A stretch of DNA of 18,832 nt from Cyclostephanos tholiformis (GCA_036939975.1 JALLPB010000264.1:1-18832), one strand, 5' to 3'; shown: positions 8,911 to 18,828, numbered from the stretch's first letter. Notes: generated by a model not told the origin, from the letters alone. Translations and numbers: made by a program.

Positions 8911-9456
8911 TGAATTAAAATAGATGAGTGTACTAATTAATTTTTTTCTTAGCCAATTTACATAATTTAACGAAATCCTTCCACGACGTGCTCAACCAGT
9001 CTATCGCGAAGAGGTTCCAGCGAGAGGGAGGCTAAAAATATCATAGCCATGCAATGGGATCAGGTGAACGGCTTCACCATGGTGATGTTCTTTTCGCGAA
9101 GAGTCTTTAGTTAGGTAAAGTAGATAAATAAGTACGATAAATGTGATGATGATTGTGATCTTTGACACTCCCGCCAGTTCTCTATCCGGCTATCGCCCAA
9201 TCCAGCAGAGAAGCTGATTTTGTTCGGATAGAGGAATACGGATAGAGAAAGAAAAGAGAAACCAAAATCGGGAAAAAAATTACAAGAAAGTTTCTGAAAA
9301 AGGGCTATTCCTCTATCCACCGGTCGGAATATAATCCCCGCCTAATCCCCGGTTTTCACGGTAATTCCTCCGGTCTTGACCGAGAAAATGACCCCCCTTG
9401 AGATTTTTATCACACCCTTCACCCGAGTTCACACAGTTCGGTCATCGGTCACCACC
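8911..9456 (+). other. Upstream region of the GT90 gene, with a 13-bp inverted repeat
   Basis: No gene is seen. GGATAGAGGAATA at 9226-9238 is repeated as a perfect inverted copy at 9306-9318, 67 bp apart, and further CTCTATCC-like units lie at 9179-9187 and 9241-9247. A 12-bp palindrome, TCACCATGGTGA, lies at 9073-9084. The stretch 9300-9456 is the likely promoter and 5' UTR of the plus-strand glycosyltransferase, but I cannot place a TATA box. An in-frame upstream ATG at 9388 could extend that protein by 23 residues. Confidence 0.45.
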
Positions 9457-11831
9457 ATGACATCGCGGAATGCAGCAGAGTGCGGGTCAACGACGACGAC
9501 CAACACCCACGACCATCACCCACGCCGCCATCGCCGGAGAACGACCGCCCTCGTTGCCATTTCGTGCGCCGCCGTCGCTCTTTGCGTCCAACGCCGTGCG
9601 CTTAGGCCGGGACCGCGCGGCGACGACGTCGTCGTCGATCGCATCCCAGGGGGGGGGGCAGGACTCGGCATCGTCGGGTTGGGGGATAATCATCGCAGGA
9701 CGCAGCTGAGAACGTATAGCGCGCGTGCGTACGAGAATGACGATGACATGGGTAGGGGGGTGGCCCTGCCGCCGCTGGCAGTACCAACGGACCGGACCAT
9801 ACCTCGCCCTCTCCCCGGCCTCGTCGATGACGGCGAGTCCAACATTCTCAGCCACTCTCGCGGCGGCATCGACGTCGAGGGCGTCGACGCCGGCGCCGAC
9901 GCCGACGACTCTGGCGCCGTGACTCACGCGCAGCTTATAGACGAGGGTCTGCCGCTCCCCCCCTACGCCATCGACGACGCCATTAGGACGTCGAGAATGT
10001 ACGACAATACCTACGCTCTGCTCGTGTACGATCCCGAGAAGGACACGTTCTACCTTCTATATTCGAAACGTCATAACTGGGTCAATGGATGCAACAAGCT
10101 CCTGATCAGCTTCAATATATTTACATTTTTCATGCGCAGATCCTTCCCGGAGAGATTCCAGGGCTCGAAGAGCGACGAGCTGGGTGAGTGTTCGCATATT
10201 TCTTAGTCCACCGACGATGCGTTTCGCCTGGTAGCCAGGTCCACTGCGTGCTATCGGGCGTCCCCCTAAAATTTTCATCCTCACATTTTTGCATCGATGT
10301 ATTCTTCGTGCACACGCCCGACCAGTCATTCCAATCAGCTCTGGGGATTACCCCTCCGTCAGGGTGGAGTGCCTCGATCACTTCCGCGAGCAGCGGGGCA
10401 ACGATTGGATCAACGGCAAGTCCAAGGCGACGTGCGGCGACGGCAATCCCGCACCGATTTTGCATTTTGGCAGCGTCTTTCGACAGCCGCATATGTTCCC
10501 GAACATGATCGGTATGCCCATGCCGGCCCCGGAGCACCTGTATTGCCTCGAGAAGTGGGTTATACACAGGGAGGTATGCCCCGAGCTCCGCGCGCGTTCG
10601 GCGTCCGATGTTGACGGGGAGTTGGTGTACGGCGAGGAGGTTGGGCTCGCGTGGGAGGTGAATTTTTATTACATTTTATGTCAAGTTATTTATTCTGGCG
10701 CTTCTTCTAACCCCCGAAACCGATTAATCTGCATACCTTCTCAAGGATTTGATCCCTCAAGTCGTATGGCGAGGGACTGACTTTTCCTACCTCACCAGGG
10801 TCTATCCTACCCTCAGAAAGCCAATATTCACTAATAATTTATTTGAGTGGCCCACGAAACAGGAAGAGGAGGACCAGCGGACGAACAAAATTTTTGGTCG
10901 TATGACCGCCCTCAAAGCCGCGATCGTTAAGCGAAGGTTGGATCGAGTTCGCAAGCGCGCACCTCGGCGGGCTGATCAAAATATTGGACGTCTCCGCCAA
11001 TTTAACAAGGCCGCCGCCGTCAAGGCTATGAGGGACCAATACGATCTCTTGGTGCCGCGTTGGAAGGCCGTTGTGCTGACCGGAGAGGCCGAGGTCGACG
11101 CAGCAGCGGCGTACGCGGCGTCACCAGACGGTGATGCGACATTACCGTGGGCGAACATGAAGTTCTCGACCTTCGTCGGTGATGGAGGGCACAAGACGCA
11201 CTCCGAGGGATCCGACATCTACAAGGACTGGGAGAGTATCGGCTTCCCCGCAACGGGGGAATACATGAGTCTTCTCGACCTCGCGCGGTACAAGTATCAT
11301 ATCGACCTCGGGGGCGGCGGCGGGACCACATGGACCGGTACCCTCCAGAAACTCGCATTGCCAGGCCTCCTCTTCCATCACATGACACCGACGAAGGATT
11401 ACATCCATGACTACATGAGGCCGTGGGTGCATTACATACCGGTGTCATCCGACCTGCACGACCTGAAGCGCAAGTACGATTGGTCTGAATCCAACCCGGT
11501 CGAGGCGCGACAGATCGCCGAGGCGGGTACAAACTTAGCCAGGCACCTCACAAGTCGTGGAGGACTTGAGGATACTTATAACCGGGACGTAGTCGAACCT
11601 CTGCGACGCGTCATAGAGGCGTATCAGCCGATATCGATCGTGCACGGACAAGGGCGAGTGACATGGAGGCATTGGTGGGAGGCAGTACGGCAGATTGAGG
11701 ACGACCACGATGTGTTATTGCCAATATACGAATGCGAGAGTTGGACGCCAAGAACATGCCAGCCTTTGCAGGGAAGGAATTGGTGGGAGAAGACATTCTC
11801 TGTCGATAACAAAAGGAAGAGGTTTGGATAG
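9457..11831 (+). CDS. GT90/CAP10-like glycosyltransferase, type II membrane protein
   Basis: Three exons: 9457-10183, 10326-10657 and 10746-11831. Intron 1 is 10184-10325 (142 bp, phase 1, GTGAGT donor, CAG acceptor). Intron 2 is 10658-10745 (88 bp, phase 0, GAG|GTGAAT, CTCAAG|). Product 714 aa from ATG 9457, chosen for its ACCACCATG context; ATG 9388 in the same frame would give 737 aa. An Arg/His-rich cytosolic N-terminus precedes one hydrophobic segment (about residues 29-44, TTALVAISCAAVALCV), the usual Golgi glycosyltransferase layout. The catalytic region fits Glyco_transf_90: ISSGDYPS after the first junction, VVWRGTDFSYL near 359-369, YKYHIDLGGGGGTTW near 535-549 and PWVHYIPVSSDLHDL near 579-593, the last being the typical GT90 C-terminal block. 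The usual DxDG-like motif is HIDLGGGG here. Family members transfer glucose, xylose or other sugars in the secretory pathway; donor and acceptor cannot be told from the sequence. C-terminal Trp-rich residues (WRHWWEAV) are unusual. Confidence 0.85.
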
Positions 11832-12349
11832 TTTTGAAAAACGGTGTGGAATCTTTTCCACCATCGTCCGTTGTCATGAGCTACTGCCTTACTTTGTAGG
11901 CTTCGTCGTCGTCATGACATTTAGTGAAAACCACCAGAAAATGGATGATTCCCTCTTTGGTTTCAATAAACTTCAGATCTTGCTCAGCATTTGATGGACA
12001 TGCTACACTGTCAAGGTTTGGGTCATTAGAGTGCTGCCCGGGGAAGCTGTGCGGGTGGACAGATAACTATGTAGGTTTCCGATCCCCTCATCCATCGTAT
12101 TGATCCTTGGTGATGGGCAGCTTTTTTTTTCGAAAATAGTGTCTGTGTCAGCCTCGCTCATGGAAGCCCCTTGGAGTATCGGATTAAGGCATTACTTGCA
12201 AGAATGAGTTCGGAAGAAAATATTATAAGTTGTTTTAAAGTAAACACAGCACCACTCCATTGCAAAAGGCGAGATCGAAAAATTGTGTCTACCACTACTT
12301 TTGGTGCTGCCACTATCTGCGTTAGCAGCGACGACGAAAACATACAAGT
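11832..12349. other. Convergent 3' intergenic region (GT90 / parvulin-MiaB)
   Basis: It separates the 3' ends of two convergent genes. An AATAAA hexamer at 11965-11970 is a possible polyadenylation signal for the GT90 transcript. A T run lies at 12122-12130. The open frames on either strand are short and unlike known proteins. I see no RNA gene. Confidence 0.5.
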
Positions 12350-14750
12350 TCACCGACGACACATCCTTCCTACCAAACTCCACGTCCTAGCCTCCAAAAT
12401 CTCAACCATGACCAACTCTCCTTTCAACTCATTAATATCCCCAGGGAAAAACACCTGCCTTCCCTGTCTTGTCCTGCCCATCACTTCGTCTCCATTCTTC
12501 GGATTCCTATCTTCTACCAGAACCTCTTCCTCCCTCCCTAAATACCTTTGGCTCCTCTGTAGTGCATGCTCAGCCGCCAACGATTGAACTCGCTGTAATC
12601 GATCAGATTGCACGTCTGGCTGTATTTGATTTTCCCAGTCTGCCGCTTCGGTGTTGGGTCGAGGGCTGTAGGCAAATGTATTCAGGTTATCGAACTTAAC
12701 TTCTTCCATGAGATCCAACGTTCGTTGGAACTGCTCCTCAGACTCTCCGGGAAACCCTACTATCACATCCCCGCAAATCGAAGCATCAGGCGCTTTTTTG
12801 CGTATTTTACGAATTATGTTCATGTAACTGTCGTAGGTATACCCCCTTCGCATATCGCGCAAAACTTGGTCGTCGCCCGCTTGGAAGGGCACGTGAAAGC
12901 ACTCGCAGATCTTGTCCAAGTTGGCAACGGCGTCTATTACTCGTTCAGAAAAATATCGGGGATGACTGGTGACGTATCTGATACGGGATAGACCAGGTGG
13001 CAAATTATCATTGAGGTATTGCAATAAGTCTGCGAATGTTCGCCTGGGAGACATGTCGCGCCCGTATGCGTCAATGTTCTGCCCGAGAAGGGTTATTTCT
13101 TTGTATCCCGATTCGGCAAGTTGACGACACTCCTTGAGGATGGCATCCATAGACCTGGATTGTTCGACTCCTCGCACGCTTGGGACAACACAATATGTAC
13201 AATGCTCGTTACAGCCATAAATAACATTGACCCAAGCCCGTGTGCTATGGCCCCTCTTGATGGGAATCATCCACTCACCATCCTTCTCTCTACTGCTATC
13301 TCGATTCACCTTCTCGCTCCATATCATACTCTCTGTCATGCACAATTGAGACCCTTTGCCAACTTCCACCAGCAGCTCTCCCAGCCAAGGTATGTACTGA
13401 GGTCCTAACACCAAGTCAACTTCAGGAAAACGACGCAGCAGTTTTTCGCCTTCTTGCTGCGCGACACAGCCGGCAACCACGATGGCTAATGGGTGGCCGG
13501 AGCGTTTCAATGACGTATACGGTCCCAGTGCATCATAAACTTTCTGCTCGGCATGGTCGCGGATGGTGCATGTGTTAAGGAGGATGATATCAGGGGTGTT
13601 TGTTTTGTAATTTAATTTTGCGTTAGAAGACTTTGGCTTGGTAACCAGTGATGGATCCATTCCATTGTTCCCGCTATCATCGAGGGAGCTATCCAAAGAT
13701 CTCAAACCCAACTCCCCTTCCAAAACACCCATTATCCTCTCACTATCAGCGACGTTCATTTGACAACCAGTAGTGAGAATCCTGTAGTACTGTTAATATA
13801 GAAACGAAGTGCATTTTAGTTAGCGGTATTACTCTTCGCATCTCATTTAAGCGCCTCAACCCAGCCCACCATCACTCATTTGCCTGTGGACTCACCTGTG
13901 CATTCGGTACAGAGAATATTGTTCTTGATTGCTTGTCATCATTTTCAATACCATTGCTACTATCGACATCTAATTTTCGGAACGTTGGTGATGATGGGAT
14001 GATCCCCAGCCCTTTCAGCTTGTTCCTTTTTTTGTTGATTACATTCTTGGATCCAGATGTTTCCATGGTTGATGGCTGAACATCAATGTATAAGTCATCT
14101 ACCCGAATGAGATGCCAGCCATTACCATCCGTGGCTTGAAGTTTGACAACATCCCCTCCTTTGACACGTTCACGAAATACTCTCTTAATGAGATCGGGAT
14201 CTATCATTCCATATGCAACTCTATTGGTACCATCAAGCTTGTCCGTGTCAACATTAAACTTGTTGCTCGGATTGTCCACCCATCCAATTTTTCCACCGTC
14301 TTCTCGGCTATTGACGCAAAGGCTGACATCCCGAGCAAGGCGAGTAAATAAATCACCGTCAGTTCTTCCATACGTTTCGTCTTTCCCCGGTAGGCTGCCC
14401 CCTCGAAGGTAAATGTCCATGATCAAATCCGCCATTTCATCTGACGCCACTAAAATGTGACGCAGATATGCCGATTTAACGAGGGAGTCGTAGCCATTTG
14501 ATGGAGATAGCGCATCGGAGGGCTTGATTGGGAACCAGTTATTTTTACTTTTTCGGTCATCATGGATATCAACGCTTGACGTATCCTCATCTGCCTGGAT
14601 TGTGGAGTGGAGACTACTTCTTGTACGTGATGCCGATGAGGAATGTAAAAACGGTAGCCCCAATGCATCGATGAAATTCGCTTGGCATATCGCCACCAGC
14701 GCGAATGTCAGGAACGATGACGCAGTTGGAACCAGCCGCGGTGTCGCCAT
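12350..14750 (-). CDS. miaB: Parvulin-type prolyl isomerase fused to MiaB tRNA methylthiotransferase
   Basis: Exon 1 14750-13896 and exon 2 13789-12350, with intron 13895-13790 (106 bp, phase 0, CAG|GTGAGT, TTAACAG|). Product 764 aa. Residues 1-40 look like a diatom plastid presequence: a hydrophobic signal (SFLTFALVAIC), then a Ser/Arg-rich stretch after ANFIDA. Residues ~95-222 are parvulin/rotamase-like: RHILV, FTRLARDVSLC, GGKIGWVD, NGWHLIRVDD. Residues ~286-764 are MiaB, which adds the 2-methylthio group to N6-isopentenyl-adenosine 37 of tRNAs. Cluster cysteines are C294 (TTGCQMN), C359 (LNTCT) and C393 (VAGCV); the radical-SAM motif CNEHCTYC is C478, C482, C485; a TRAM domain ends the protein. 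The motifs (RGVEQSR, LLGQNIDAYGRD, TSHPRYF, RSQRYLGR) are cyanobacterial-like, implying a plastid origin. C294 to C359 is about 30 residues longer than usual. MiaB cannot start alone: its first ATG (13759) follows C294, and TAA lies directly upstream of the exon in frame. Confidence 0.85.
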
Positions 14751-15044
14751 TGAATGAAAATAAATAATGAGGATTATCTGTGTATTAGGTGTAGATAATT
14801 AAAAAATAAAAAAGGCAGGTCGAGATCGTATCGGGGCGGGGCGGCTGCCCATCATAATCAACGCCACTTTTGATATAGGTATTCTTGGGAAGGATGTCAA
14901 TTTAGGAATTAGTACACTTGGAGGTACTGCGGAGACAGACTTAGGTAGGTAGATTTGGATTCTCCATTCTTGTTCTCTCCCACAAACAAAAGAAAAGTCG
15001 AGCCTCGCATCCTACAGCGCGTCCGCTCCATTTGAAGGGGTAAG
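14751..15044. promoter_or_regulatory. Divergent upstream region between parvulin-MiaB and PGM
   Basis: 294 bp lie between two divergent start codons, so both promoters and 5' UTRs must fit here. A GC-box-like run (GGGGCGGGGCGG) lies at 14834-14845 and an A/T-rich stretch at 14800-14815. No clear TATA box is seen for either direction. That both genes are driven from a shared region is inferred from spacing only. Confidence 0.5.
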
Positions 15045-16621
15045 ATGGTGCTCTCCCTTCATTCAAGGAGAGCAGTTTCTCGGTGCCATCAAACTCAATT
15101 GCGGCAATTCTATAAAAAGCAGTCGAAATGGCACGCGTTGTCAACTAGAATATACTCGGCGCAGCCATTGCAAGAGGAGGAAGATGCCCAACTCATTACA
15201 CCGTCCATCGCTGATGCCCGTCGCAATCATCTCCGCGCAGATGAGCCAAAAATCGGAAGATTAGTGCTGGTAAGGCACGGCCAAAGCGAATGGAACGTGA
15301 CCGACCCCAGCCGTAATTTGACTGCAAGATTTGTGAGTATGTAATGGAGCTGGTGGTTTTGGCCTTTTTTGCAACACTGATGTTGTCAATTATCACTGAC
15401 GCGAATAAATTCTAGACTGGATGGGCAGACATAGGACTCACCCAGCAGGGAAAAGACCAGGCGTTGGCCGCCGGGAAAGCAATACGGTTGGCCATGGAGA
15501 TGGGCCTTATTCCATCCAAAGATAGAACTGACCTCCCAGCAATAGATGTGGTGTTCTGTTCCTTGCTTAGAAGAGCGAGTGATACCATGAATATTATACT
15601 AGAAGAAATTTGTTTGGCTGAAAAGATAATTGGGCCCTCTTTGCAGGGGAAAGGAGCATCTAAAGAAGTACGTCCCAAATATCAGTATCCTATACCGATA
15701 ATACAAAGCTGGAGGCTGAATGAGAGGCATTACGGAGCTCTTGTCGGACTATCCAAGGAAGGGGCGGAACGGCTGTATGGGAGAATCCGTTTGACGAGAT
15801 GGAGGGACTCGTGGGATGTTCCTCCTCCACCCATGCCGTTAGAGATGGTGAAGCGATGGGGACGAGAGGATCACTGTCAGCCAGTGACTATTGTAAGGGT
15901 GGGCGATGGCGGTCGAACTTGCATCTTTGATCCAGCCGCACTAGGTATGCAAAATTTGCATAGCTCAAAAGTATCACAAGGATCGGGCGTTAGAATTGTG
16001 GAGCATGGTGGGAGAAGAAGACAAGGGATTCCAGCGGAATCATCCGGTCCAGAAAGCAAGGATAAAATCATTGATGATGCGACCTTCATGCCACCATCCG
16101 AATCTCTTCGTGATGCATATGAACGCTTCCTTCCCCTCTGGATTCAGGGAATCGCGCCTCACATCCGGGCGGGTCGTACTGTGTTAGTGGTCGCGCACGC
16201 TAATACCATCCGATCAATACTGTTTGCTATCGACGGTGAAATTGCGACGAAAGAGAATGCCAAAAAAGTGAAGATACCAAGCGCATTACCTTTAATATAC
16301 GAGTTTGTGGACAATTCCGGCTTCGTTGGCTTGGAGAAATTTGATGAATTTTCCGGAGACTTTTCTGGAAGAAGAAACGAAGCAGCTGTCGGAATATCGA
16401 AGCCGACTTGTCCAACTTATGTATTCAATGGACAAGTATGTTCTGCGGTAGTCCCTGGCAATTTGAGACTATTAAAGCCCTCTGTAAATACCGCGACGAA
16501 AGATGCAAACGAAGACTTTCGATATCGACTGAATGGTAGATGGGTCGAGACTGCTGAGACGAAATCTGCGTCATTTTGCACTGACTTGGGTAAGGCGATG
16601 GGTGAGCAAGACATCGCATAA
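15045..16621 (+). CDS. Phosphoglycerate mutase (cofactor-dependent, histidine phosphatase family), probably mitochondrial
   Basis: Exon 1 15045-15332 and exon 2 15416-16621, with intron 15333-15415 (83 bp, phase 0, TTT|GTGAGT, TTCTAG|). Product 497 aa. It interconverts 3- and 2-phosphoglycerate in lower glycolysis. Catalytic landmarks are LVRHGQSEWN with phospho-His H78, TGWADIGLTQQGKDQA just after the junction, RRASDT, SWRLNERHYGALVGLSKEG (acid/base Glu near 199), WRDSWDVPPPPM, ESLRDAYERFLPLW, and VVAHANTIRS with the second His at 357. The first 40 residues are basic and Ser-rich with no acidic residue (MVLSLHSRRAVSRCHQTQLR and onward), like a mitochondrial presequence; diatoms are known to run lower glycolysis in mitochondria. 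It is about twice the ~250-aa family length: besides the presequence there is a ~50-residue insertion between the PPPPM motif and ESL, and a ~120-residue C-terminal extension. The usual AHGN is AHAN, a Gly to Ala change beside the catalytic His. It could be a phosphatase or mutase paralogue. Confidence 0.85.
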
Positions 16622-16741
16622 TCCCGGACATGTCAGGTCATTTTACCTGTAATAAAATAAATCGATGTACATAAGAGCCCGAAAATAAAATTACCCTATA
16701 ACTAGCAGACAATACTAACGTTACTTGATCCATATCTCATT
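16622..16741. terminator. Short convergent 3' region (PGM / chitinase)
   Basis: Only 120 bp separate two convergent stop codons, so the 3' UTRs probably overlap. AATAAAATAAAT at 16651-16662 and AATAAAAT at 16683-16690 are plus-strand polyadenylation candidates for the PGM gene. No equally clear signal is seen for the minus-strand gene. Confidence 0.45.
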
Positions 16742-18556
16742 TTAAAATTGCAAGACTTGTAGACCTATTATTGAAATTGCTGTGGTCAAGCTCGAAGACA
16801 CCAAACGCGATGCAAAATTGCCTTCCAAAAGAATGAGTTCATTGGTAGGCGCAGTAGACTTTTTTAACTCCATTGGCGTGGTCGTTGCCATGGTCGTTGG
16901 CATGGGCGTTGGGATGGGCGGTGATTGTAATGCAGAAGGCTCAATTAGTGATAGCGAAGGCGGCAAAATATTTTTAACGGGGGATAAAGTCGTCGGAATC
17001 TGTGTCGACGGTTCTCCAGTTGGAAGCAAAGTAGGGTGTGATTTGGTTTCAGGCAGTCCGAAAATTTCCAAAATTTTTACGAAATTCTCTATCCGTTCCT
17101 CACTCGATGTCAATTCTATTGACGAACAGTCAGGCTCGTGACAGTCTCGTATAAAAATGCTGATGACAGTTGCAAAGAACGATTCATCCGTCATCCCTCC
17201 ATCAACAAATTGTTGCAAATTGGAGATATAGTCCCAGCCAGAGTATGATTGTATTCTCTCTATCCATTCGAACAATCCGGTGATCCATCTAATTTCTTCT
17301 GATCCCTCGTCCCCCTCTGTGCATATTGCCTCTGGATAAGAACAAAAGTCAATATCTGGAAATATCCCTTCGCCTCTTTCATCATAAGCTCTCTTGCCGA
17401 TATAGTAATTTAATTTACCCATGTTGCCTAATTGTTACGACAAAGATAGAAGAAAAAAATATGATTTAGCCAAGTGAACAATGAGAATTTTCGGCATTAA
17501 GTTGGCGCATCTCACAGACGCCTCGTGTCAGTAAGGCCCCTCTACCCCACCAACAGCATCCCTCAAGGTCAGTCCTACCACTAGATGAAACAAATGGTTA
17601 AAAATTTTCAGATACCAATGTAAATTAAAAGGTTCTGCAATGCACGCACTAAAAAATAAGACTTACCGTGTATTGCTGAATGCGGTTTCGCTTGATAGAC
17701 CTGTCTCTACATCCCAGTATCCAGCGTAGTCAGCAGAATCAGTTTTTGGTCTACACGAAAATGGAGGGGGGGCTCGTCCCTCCATCATCGATGAGTATCC
17801 AGCTGATACAATCTCCATGTTTTTATCCACCGGGCAACTCATATCTACCTCTTCGGCACGTGTGCATACTTCATCTTGATACGATCGAAAGTCTTGACCG
17901 CATGCATTCGATAGCGCATGTTTACCGTCAACTTCATCTGTACTGAACTCATCGCAAGTATCATGAGTAATGCTTTCCGTCATGGCGTTGGCAAGGAAGG
18001 CCGCGAGATTAGTCCTACCGTAATCAAAGCTTTGCCATGTCTCTCCGATGTAAAAGCTGAAGGAACGCCCATCGCTTGAGATACCATGCAGCGCCATTTC
18101 TTCCAGAGCCTTGATGAGGCCATCGTAGGAATACTTCGTGGACGGAGAGGCGATGCCAGCGGGATTATAGGATTGGAAGACAGTGCTCTCCATAACGAGT
18201 TTCATTTCATCCGTTATCAAAAATGGAAAGAATGTTTCCGTGGGATTTGACGATGGCATTGTCGAGGGAAGGAGCGTGGGCGGACAACTTTGCACGATGC
18301 AAAAGGTGATGTCATAAAAATTGCAGTTTTCCATCAGTACGTCGAAGATCGTACCCTCATCACAGGCTAGCATTTGGGTCATCGCGCCATTCTCGCACCA
18401 TGCATAATTTTCGCATTCTGGCAGGGGGCGGTAGGTAGGCCCATCCCCATCGCATACGTTGAATTCGTCGACGCAGGCGGCGACGAAATGCAAAAGCAGT
18501 GAAACAGCTAAGATAGTTATCGTGAAATGAAATTGGTCATTGCTCCTACCTATCAT
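16742..18556 (-). CDS. Secreted GH19 chitinase with CBM14 chitin-binding domain
   Basis: Three exons: 18556-17667, 17574-17516 (only 59 nt) and 17427-16742. Introns are 17666-17575 (92 bp, phase 2, GTAAGT/TAG) and 17515-17428 (88 bp, phase 1, GTGAGA/TAG). Product 544 aa. Order: signal peptide (about 10-28, [18 protein letters not shown]); CBM14/peritrophin-like domain (28-87, cysteines 28, 35, 48, 54, 65, 78, 86, with GTIFD); short Pro/Ser/Thr linker; GH19-like catalytic region from ~115 ([27 protein letters not shown] with candidate catalytic Glu194, then CDE). The middle exon supplies [19 protein letters not shown], joined to [20 protein letters not shown] and [15 protein letters not shown] Thr/Pro-rich stretch and a hydrophobic tail ([18 protein letters not shown]) suggest a GPI-anchored or membrane-bound form. 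It should hydrolyse chitin outside the cell or at the wall. The position normally occupied by VIQT in WGRGVIQTTG is ALLT here, so activity may be altered. Confidence 0.87.
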
Positions 18557-18734
18557 GTTCGGGGTGCTGACGCGATTGAAAAGATGATATTATGGTACGA
18601 TACCGTCGATGTGATGGACAGAACGCCGATCATTCCTCATGTGATCAAGATGATGATGATGATCTCTCAGGGGCGGGGCGGTGGGGGGGCGGGGATCTAC
18701 CGTAAATGGAGCATTCCCAAAAACATAAAAACAT
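18557..18734. promoter_or_regulatory. Upstream region of the chitinase gene
   Basis: It should hold the promoter and 5' UTR of the minus-strand chitinase. It contains an ATGATG run at 18652-18661 and a G-rich block (GGGGCGGGGCGGTGGGGGGG) at 18670-18690 that could act as a GC box or form a G-quadruplex. No TATA box was placed with confidence. Confidence 0.35.
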
Positions 18735-18801
18735 AAAGACATTTATGTCATTTTGACATAAAAATACTAAAGACATTTATGTCATTTTGACATAAAAATA
18801 C
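18735..18801 (+). repeat. Two 33-bp direct repeats made of overlapping palindromes
   Basis: The two copies, 18735-18767 and 18769-18801, are identical over 33 bp with a 1-bp spacer (period 34). Each holds two overlapping inverted repeats: GACAT-TT-ATGTC, and TATGTCA-TTT-TGACATA, so each copy can fold two ways. An ACATAAAAACATAAA stretch just before looks like a degenerate third partial copy. The array runs close to the window edge. Confidence 0.9.
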
Positions 18802-18806
18802 GTTTT

Positions 18807-18828
18807 TTTAACCCTATTTAACCCTATT
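18807..18828 (+). repeat. Two TTTAACCCTA units at the window edge
   Basis: TTTAACCCTATTTAACCCTA is a 10-bp unit repeated twice, close to but not equal to the plant/algal telomere repeat read on the C-strand (CCCTAAA or CCCTAA). The window ends before it can be seen whether it continues. A similar motif occurs at 6321-6353. Confidence 0.5.

Noticed and set aside
4180..9456. CRISPR array, tRNA or rRNA gene in the long gap
   Set aside because: I found no regular short direct repeats with unique spacers, no cloverleaf with a GGTTCGAATCC-type B box and no rRNA-like conserved tracts by eye.
10749..11831. Start of the third GT90 exon at 10749 as a true start codon
   Set aside because: That codon is TTG, and the exon continues upstream to a CTCAAG| acceptor at 10745/10746.
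13872..14750. Stand-alone parvulin gene ending at 13872
   Set aside because: The last eight codons before the stop come from reading into a perfect GTGAGT donor, and the MiaB exon needs this upstream exon to include its first cluster cysteine.
16742..17422. Independent 226-aa protein starting at ATG 17422
   Set aside because: It begins inside the GVCN-GKLNYY motif of the chitinase and continues it across a phase 1 intron, so it is exon 3 of that gene.
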